Shown piece after piece: positions 57,283 through 64,000 of a stretch of 64,000 bases of DNA (positions within the stretch are counted from its first letter, which is position 1; each line of letters begins with the position of its first letter). The translations under genes and the position numbers were made by a program. The notes under the pieces are model-generated. The model was given only the letters and a program-made list of their open reading frames with translations. It searched no databases and was not told the DNA's origin. Origin of the DNA: Magnolia sinica (taxonomy: Eukaryota > Streptophyta > Magnoliopsida > Magnoliales > Magnoliaceae); NCBI RefSeq assembly GCF_029962835.1, contig NC_080577.1, positions 1,240,001 to 1,304,000 on the forward strand. The letters run 5' to 3'.

Positions 57283-58000
57283 TGACGCAGGGGAGGACGT
57301 GAGGTCGAGCACCGTCTTCCTCAAGAGGATAACTATTCCGAATCCACGGAACTTCTCTGGACTCCTCACAGAGACTTCTCGAATCCACAAGGAAAGAAAG
57401 CAGAAAATAGAAATAAATTCTAATAAATTCAAAATTGATTAATGAATGAGTAAAAATGAGTTCACAACCCTTTAAATAGGAGTACTAAGCAATGGGAAAG
57501 AAATCAGAATCAAACTGCAACTCAAACTCTTAGAATCCACGACTTATTATAAATAGTAAACTTACTATTTATAAACGGTTGTAATGTCTACTAGTGCGCA
57601 AGGTTTTCGGCCAAAAATAGTAAGTGTCCTATTTGGCTTCACCAAACCGTTCTCCTAATTATTCTAAGCTCTTTTCACGTTGGGCGCAACTCCTAAAGAC
57701 CGACGGATGAAGAGTTATAATCAAACTAAAACTTACTATTTATAGTAAAAACGAAATTAAAACAGGGAAACGACCGTCAATCAAGGGGTTTTTTGCAATT
57801 CCGGGCGGCGCAACCCGGCGGGTTGGTTGGCTAAAGTAGCTCGTTCTACCCCAAAATCATATATTTTATGTCAGCTAACTCATTTCGGATTGCGAGATAC
57901 GCCCGATTTAAGGTCCGATGGTCCGGATCACTTCTGTCGTCGACCGGGCCTTTTCTGATCCATCTTGGCCATGAAACTGTCCGCGACCTGCTCTACATCA
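57283..58000 (-). repeat. 5' LTR of gypsy copy 2
   Basis: 718 bases from TGATGTAGAGCAGG (58000) to CCCTGCGTCA (57283) on the minus strand. The PBS-like TTTGGTTTCAAAGCGAGG follows at about 57280-57263. It differs from the copy 1 LTR mainly in the segment after GAGCTACTTT, which holds CCAACCAACCCGCC here. Confidence 0.88.
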
Positions 58001-58310
58001 CTTATGGTCCAAATGATCGCTTCAAACAATGGAAAGGGAAGAGTCATCGTTTTACACTGCGGGTAACTTGTATAAAACGGTGCCAGTGGCCTATAACCTC
58101 CCATGTGTCACGTTGATATGTGGGCTCGTAGCATGGTTAGGAAAATAATACCATTTCCTATCTACTGCCTTTTATTTTGTTTTGTTTTCTAGGATTTAAT
58201 TATCATTTGGCGTGAAAGAGCTAAATTCTAATAGAGAGGTTGAATCCAGCTATGATGATAAGAACCATAAAGGCACAATTCAGCTTTATTCAAAACTATA
58301 TATATATATA

Positions 58311-58321
<11 letters not shown>
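58001..58321. other. Intergenic sequence, nothing recognised
   Basis: Short stretch after gypsy copy 2 without a supportable feature, ending in (TA)n, (TG)n and (GA)n tracts. Confidence 0.5.

Positions 58322-58355
<34 letters not shown>
58322..58355. repeat. (GA)n microsatellite
   Basis: 34 bases of GA repeats immediately before a palindromic MITE. Confidence 0.95.
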
Positions 58356-58358
<3 letters not shown>

Positions 58359-58702
58359 GCTCACATACAATTAGTTATACGTCCAACTAGTTAGCATGCG
58401 GGGGCCACCATGGTGTTTGTATGATATCCCATCCATTCAATAAAGTTGTCCCACTATAAAAATAAGATGCTACAAGATGATCCAACCATGAAGATGGGAT
58501 GCTCCACATGAATGTGAAATTTTCAGGTGTGGTTTCATAATTTTCTATGGTGTACCCCACATAATAGTCCATTCAATTTGACTATTGAGGTATCTCATTT
58601 TCATGATAGGATAATTTGAATGGAGAGGCAAGATATTGTACAAACACCATAGTGGCCCACACACCAACTAGTTGGATATATAATTGGTTGTGTGTGAGCA
58701 TT
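58356..58702. mobile_element. Palindromic MITE (long terminal inverted repeats)
   Basis: The left AATGCTCACATACAA.. GTCCAACTAGTT..GGGGGCCACCATGGTGTTTG is mirrored on the right by CAAACACCATAGTGGCCC..AACTAGTTGGATATATAA..TGTGTGAGCATT. The arms reach about 90 bases. 347 bases, non-coding. The superfamily is not clear because no target duplication is evident. Confidence 0.8.
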
Positions 58703-59449
58703 AATATATATGTATATATTGAGGCAGGAGTATGGTATGACGATATTTGACAAGAAAATGACATTTGGAAAAAATGTACAGCAACAAAATTTCAGTAAAA
58801 AAGAAAAGGGAAATAGTGAGAATAAACATAACTATTGTGGTGGTCAGAGAGACTATCCATCCATGGTGGATTTCAATATATGCCCTTTTCTTTTTTAACA
58901 CACGCACTCTTACCCTGCAAACACACGTCCACTCACATCGCGGATTTCACCACGATAGGTAACCCATGGAGATTATATGTTCCTGTAACCCCAATATATG
59001 CTAGTTATCTTGTTCAAACATTGTGATATTTTGCCTGACTCTTCACCATCCACCCTTCATCCAAGTCATATGAATGGTTTAGCATGATGTGGATTACACA
59101 AATATGTTATGTGGGATTATTTCTTAAAGGATTATCGCCATGGAGATTGTATGTTCCTGTAACCCTAATGTGGAGATTGTACGTTCCTTCTTGGAGATTG
59201 CTGGTGGCGGGAATCACCATGCATGGTTAAAGTAGATTAGATTATTGAAATCTGACTTTAGACTTCTTGGTGCATGACCCATGTTCCTGTAACCCTACAT
59301 GGTGTGTGAATGAAAAGTTGGGTCAATGCATGGCCTGTCACGAGATGTTTGGACTTAAAATGACAGAAGCGGTGTTCTCACCAGGTCAAGTCAAGCAAAC
59401 GAGTTTGGAATTGGGAGGGAACCAAAGTAGGTGCAGCCCCTGCGGCCTT
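58703..59449. other. Intergenic sequence with a recurring short phrase
   Basis: No gene. The phrase TGTTCCTGTAACCC occurs three times (near 58979, 59152 and 59282), twice preceded by CCATGGAGATT. Otherwise unrecognised. Confidence 0.5.
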
Positions 59450-59885
59450 TACCGTGGGGCCCACCTTGATGTGTGTATTGTAATTCATGCCGTTCATCTG
59501 TTTTTCCAGCTAATTCTAGGATTATTATTATTATTTGTTTAAATGAAGCAGATCTGAATCTCATGTGGACCATTCCATAAGAAACAGTGGTCGCTGAACG
59601 CCCACCATTAATAACTTACTTAGAGCTCACCTTCAAGTTTATTTGCCATCTAACCTGTTGATAAGGTCACAAAGACCAGGATAAGTGAAAAACCAAAACT
59701 TTTGTGGGCGTCCAAAACTTTGGTGGCCCTCAAGATGTTTTAATTGGCCATTCACACTCTTTCCTATGGTGTTGTTCACCTGACATTTGGATCTACTTCA
59801 TTTTTAGGTTATAGCCTAAAATGAGCTGGAAAAACGTATTAGAGGCGTGGATATACAATACGTTTATCAAAGTGAACCCACGGTC
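59450..59885. repeat. Family D element 13
   Basis: GTGGGGCCCACCTTGATGTG with ATGCCGTTCATCTGTTTTTCC on the left; GGAAAAACGTATTAGAGGCG and TATCAAAGTGAACCCACGG on the right. Middle words CGCCCACCATTAATAAC and TTTATTTGCCATCTAACC. Confidence 0.75.
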
Positions 59886-60579
59886 AGGTCTGTTCCGTGT
59901 TGGGTGAGGCAGCGGCCACACCTAATCTGCTCCCAGATTGATCTCTCTCCACAACACCTGGTGTAGGATGGACGTGTAACATTTGATCAGCACTGTGGGA
60001 CCCATCCTGACTTTTTGTAACATCTACTCCGTCTATCAGTTAAAACACCTCATGTTCACCTTGTTGTAAATATCTACTCATATATGATTTGTGGATGAGA
60101 TTTACTTGTATGATTTTATTTATCCTCGTTGGCATCACCTGATTAACGGGTTGGATGGCGAATGAACAACAAGGTGAGCCCCATACGATTTCCAAGGTGA
60201 CAGTCTCCACCCTAAAAGTTTCGTGAGGTGTGGCCCACATGAGTTTCAGTGGGTCCAGATAGAGAGGATGTTGCACGGTTTTTCTACAACAGGAAATAGC
60301 TCGTAGCGTGATCGCAGCTTGCTAGATCCCAGAGCACCCACTTCACACGCTGCACGCAAGCGAATGAGGAAAGCGTGTGGGGATTCTTAGTGGTGGATAA
60401 GCTAGGTGGGACCTACCGTGGGGATGGGCATATGGAAAAATCAGGCTGGTCCCACTCATGAGGTGGATCGCCACTATTAAGAAATGGACGGTTCACGGAA
60501 CCTTGACCAATGAACGGCCGTACTCAACTAAACGTGTGGACGCGGATTTTCTGCAAAAGCTTTTGCATGAAGTGTGGTT
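59886..60579. other. Intergenic sequence, MITE-like remnants
   Basis: No gene. GTGGGACCCATCCTGAC near 59996 and GTGAGCCCCATACG and GTGTGGCCCACATGAG near 60174-60242 suggest one more inverted-repeat element (about 59990-60250), without firm borders. Confidence 0.4.
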
Positions 60580-60905
60580 TTTTTTTTTTTTTTTCTTTGG
60601 AGGATAAGCTTAGAATTTATTATTTTTAAGAGATAAAAGCCTAAAAATACAAAGAAGAGCTGCTAGCACCGGAGAAAAATAAGGTAAAGATTTCTAAGAA
60701 ATAAAATAAAAAAAAAGCCCCACATCCCAGGGAGGAGAACAACACTGAGAAGGCTCACATCTTGGGTTAGGAAGAAGACCGAAACCAAAAACAAACACCC
60801 GGAAGACATAAATAAAAGGAGAGCTCACATCAAAGCACTAAACACACCAAAATTCAACCAGCCACGGAGGATAGGCAATCTCAATGTCAAGTTGAGAAAC
60901 TGGTA
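60580..60905 (-). mobile_element. Probable 5'-truncated LINE 3' end
   Basis: A T18 run (poly-A on the minus strand) is followed on the minus strand by AGGCTTTTATCTC and then C/T-rich text without an open frame. The arrangement (poly-A preceded by a TTTTAGGCTTTTATCTC-like leader) resembles plant L1 3' ends, from memory. No target duplication found. Confidence 0.45.
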
Positions 60906-60924
60906 CGAGACGATGCAATCTGCT

Positions 60925-61465
60925 AATGTTGGGCCCACTACAATGTTTGCGAGAAAGACGCTCCGTCCATCTGTTTTTAGAGCTCATTTTAGGACATACG
61001 GCCAAAAGTAAGGTGTATCCAAAACTCAAATGGGAGAGGAAACAATGGGAATTTAGTGACCACTTTCTTCTTCTTTTTTTTTTTTTTTACACACGCACAC
61101 ACATCCCCCCACACACCCACGCTTGTGGAATTTCATCACCTCTGGGTACTCCAACCCTTGACCGAGAATGTAGTGACAACTTTGAAACATTTATACGGCC
61201 ACAAAGGTTTTGTATCAATCTAATTTTTGGTATTTTCACTTCATCCCAGTGAAAATGACCAAAAATGACCTTGTAAACGGTTTTGATGGAATATAAACAT
61301 GTAGGTGGAGCCTAGGAAGGTTTCGACGGTAGGCATTCCTTTCCCCACTGTTTCATCTATGGCTCACTTGAGTCTTGGATCCTCCTAATTTTTTTGTCAC
61401 ATGTCCTAAAATGAGCTCGAAAATCGGATGAACGGTTAGATTTCTCATGAACATCACGGTGGACC
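60925..61465. repeat. Family D element 14, with a nested SINE-B
   Basis: GTTGGGCCCACTACAATGTTTG and GAGCTCATTTTAGGACA on the left pair with TGTCCTAAAATGAGCTC and CATCACGGTGGACCCCACC on the right. A SINE-B fragment splits it at 61064-61170. Confidence 0.75.
61064..61170 (-). mobile_element. SINE-B fragment nested in family D element 14
   Basis: On the minus strand: GTCAAGGGTTGGAGTACCC (box B), GTGATGAAATTCC, a GTGTG-rich body and an A15 tail. The 5' part with box A is missing. Flanks TAGTGACCAC (61054-61063) and TAGTGACAAC (61171-61180) form a 10-base duplication with one mismatch. Confidence 0.7.
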
Positions 61466-64000
61466 CCACCTTGCATCCCAGTGCAGGAACTTCCTGCTAA
61501 AGTCTTCCGTGGGAAATATGCGTCCTAAACGTGTAGCCTGCTAAATCGGCCTGATTTTAACACGTGGTTATCCTCACTGCGGGGTAGACTGTATACCACT
61601 CGGATACCCTACACACTTTCCAAGTTAGTACGTGTGCAACGTTTACCTTTTGTTAGATGGTGGCGATAACAAAGTCAATGGCCTCAGCTCACCAAACAAG
61701 TGTCCACGAATCAGTGGTTAAGATTGTCTAACCAGTCTGATATTAGGATGCCGACTAATCTACGGTGGTCCCATAATGACAACATGGACAGTTAATTACA
61801 TTTGTCTTAATCTATGCTACGTGTGTCATTCGTGAGTGCCCAAACCCTGCCAGCGTATCAAAGAACTCTTTCAACGACCCTTGTTCTCATATATTATACA
61901 CGTGGCATACATGTATCTAAACCGTCCAAATAATAGTTCCATTGTAGATGGGGCACATCACCCAAAATCAAATTGATTGGACAATCCTAACTTCTAACCA
62001 ACAGATATTTTGTCGAATTTCAACCATTATCATTATCTTCATCGTAACCGTCTATCGGATGTACAACAACAGGCCAATTAGGATTATCCGTCCAATCCAA
62101 TTATTGTGATCACGGTATCAGAGCAGGCCCATTATTCCCATAGTTTTAGATTCTAGTACACTTGGGAAGTGCCACGTCACCTCCTGATGTAATATGTAGT
62201 AGAGACGTACACCAAGTATATAGAATATTTTTAAAAAAAAAAATAAAATCGAACCGTGTGGGTCCCATGGGGACGTATATGTGGTCCTTATGAAATGGGT
62301 AGCCAAGGATGCAAGTTGCATATAAAGGGTTCCTGTAACCCCAATCTCTGTGGCCCCACTGTGATGTTTTTACTTAATTTCTTCCATACCTATTCCATCC
62401 ATCCATTCGTTTCTTCAACTGATTTTAGGCATGAGGCATTCAATCCATTCAAACAGGGCGCATGGTTCATTCATCTAGATCATTAAATTGACAGATCTGG
62501 CCCCCAAAAGATGCCAATAATGGGCAATTCCGATCCTTGTCGCTTGGTGTAAAGAAAAGTACCCAACCCATTTCACGTAAAGCTAGGTTTTTGAACCCTA
62601 CCAAGTCGCCTCTTCTGTGACTTCGAACACATGACATGCTGCTGGCTCGATACCCATTGTTAACAACCTAACTAGATAACCGTAAGATATTGCTTCAAGT
62701 AGATGGTCGTTGAAAGGGCCAAAGATTAGATATGGTGATGATCTACCAACATGGAGGTTTTTCCAATATGGTCCATTTGAGTGTGGACCCGTCACATCAA
62801 CAGCATCAACAGTACTCATGGAAAAACACTGAATCGAAACAAATCTAGCATTAGTTTTTGTAGTGCTTGGGCGACTCAAGACTTATTAATAGAAGAAGCG
62901 GTCAATCGGGTGGTGGGTGTATGTATTAATCAATTCGTCACACCTATGGTGTGGGCATTGAGGCAGACTGGGTCATTGTTAGATTTTAGTCATCGCTTCC
63001 GTGTCAATGAATGGGCGTCTTTCATTCCATTGAAAAGCTGATTGCATGCATCAGCCCCACCGTCCCGTCTCCCTACTATCTTTGGAAAAGAGTAATTCTG
63101 GTACCAAATATAAAAACCATGATCATCACCTGTTGGTGGGTCTGATGAATTAGGGTTCAATGTTCAAAATATGGACTTACAGGTGCTGGTCTTGACCATG
63201 GACGATACGGCTGTATCTGCGCATATGACCCCAAAATGGTGGTGAATGATATGGTATTCAAGGTGTTGGAGCACAGGTTCCTTCTATTACACCATAATGA
63301 TGTAAACCTGATTCATAATAAATTCAAATTAACCTTAATCTATGCATTTTGTAGAAGCACGTATCATAAAGATAAAATAATCACAATAAAATAAAATAAC
63401 TAATAAAATAATCACACTGAACACTGATATTTAAGTGAAAATTTCTTACAAAAAAAAAAAAATCACACCACAAAGCGACAAGAATTCACTATAATCCAAG
63501 CTTTAGAGTTTACAACAACTCACCTTATTTGATTATAAATGTACCTGATTTTTCTTTGCGACACACAATCCTAGAAAACTCTAGCCTCGTAATAATCCAA
63601 CCCTAATAGCGGATTAGGGTTAAATAATAATCCAATCCTTTTTTTAATAGACTTATTTATACCTTATAGCCCGCCAACCTTTTGAAAGTTCCACCAACTC
63701 CCATATTTGATTTTTGTGTAGAGATTTCATCTTCTTCGTCATGGCCTACATTCACTTGTCACCATTCTTTCTAGATTTCACCTCTTGAAAGATAGATAGA
63801 TCTTCACTCCCTATGAACAATGTAAAAGAGTGGTGTCCTTGAACCCCATATCGAACTAAAGCACTAATAGTTCTTTATTCCATGTTTTTGTCTATACATT
63901 CATATGTATCCTGATAATTATTTTGCTCAATTTCTTACACTTGCTGAATTTCTCGTTAAGTAACCAACTCAATTTGCTCCACTTGCACCGACAATTTCTT
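61466..64000. other. Intergenic sequence to the window end, nothing firm
   Basis: No gene supported. A PBS-like CGGTATCAGAGCAGG sits near 62115, just after ..TGTGATCA, and could mark the end of an old LTR. The last kilobase is A/T-rich. Open frames near 62600-63040 have no recognisable features. Confidence 0.5.

Larger units (their letters stand above)
52190..58000 (-). mobile_element. Ty3/gypsy LTR retrotransposon copy 2, degenerate
   Basis: The same family as the element at 4835, on the minus strand, with all domains present. The LTRs are at 57283-58000 (5') and about 52190-52837 (3', its outer ~75 bases lost or altered). No target duplication was found, which fits loss of the left end. 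The two LTRs differ at many more places than those of copy 1, and the coding region has several frameshifts, so this copy looks older. Confidence 0.9.

Noticed and set aside
52190-58000. A pair of direct 5-bp target duplications around gypsy copy 2
   Set aside because: The right flank is CTTAT, but the left LTR end is degraded. A CTTATGG string at 52140 lies ~50 bases from the apparent border, too far to accept as the duplication.
62598-63041. Overlapping open frames on both strands near the right end
   Set aside because: Their translations show no recognisable domain, no splice context and no similarity that I can name. The lengths are within chance expectation for this composition.

Overview
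This is a eukaryotic nuclear window from a flowering plant. The evidence is two multi-exon genes with GT..AG introns that encode plant-only protein families, plus Ty3/gypsy LTR retrotransposons, tRNA-derived SINEs, MITEs and long (TA)n and (GA)n tracts. The many small inverted repeats with 'GGCCCACC..GATGT..CCACACCGTCCATCC'-type ends suggest a magnoliid-like genome. That placement is only an impression from memory and needs a search.

Two genes can be supported, both on the minus strand. (1) A trichome birefringence-like (TBL) polysaccharide O-acetyltransferase, most like TBL25/26, has three exons between 12318 and 1833. Its 8.7-kb second intron holds a complete 5.9-kb Ty3/gypsy element (4835-10722, opposite strand, 5-bp target duplication), a SINE on each side of that element, and a 57-bp tandem duplication. 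(2) An EDR4/DUF3133-type zinc-ribbon protein with an 'extra-large-G-like' C-terminus has five exons between 26652 and 21488 and codes for 998 residues. Both reading frames close exactly across every splice junction, so both look functional. TBL proteins act in Golgi cell-wall acetylation. EDR4-type proteins are linked to immunity and trafficking. Nothing here suggests that the two genes work together.

The rest is repeat-dominated. 12.5-15.3 kb: four ~400-bp inverted-repeat elements (family D). 16.2-21.4 kb: microsatellites, one TIR element, otherwise nothing recognisable. 27.6-28.1 kb: a hAT-like MITE. 32.1-37.7 kb: a nested stack, in which an LTR-like repeat (family A) is split by a hAT-type MITE with a perfect 8-bp target duplication and by a 3.6-kb element with ~215-bp terminal inverted repeats. 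That element contains family D copies and a gypsy LTR fragment bracketed by a ~100-bp duplication. 41.3-43.7 kb: more family A. 44.2-46.2 kb: nested MITEs and a SINE. 52.2-58.0 kb: a second, older and more damaged copy of the gypsy family on the minus strand. 58.4-64 kb: a palindromic MITE, family D copies, SINE and probable LINE fragments.

I found no new enzymatic or defence system. The strongest unusual observations are the insertion history of the TBL intron, a frameshift shared by both gypsy copies, the nested 3.6-kb element, the LTR fragment between duplicated host sequence, and an in-frame 47-residue duplication in the EDR4-like protein. All identities and alignments were judged by eye.
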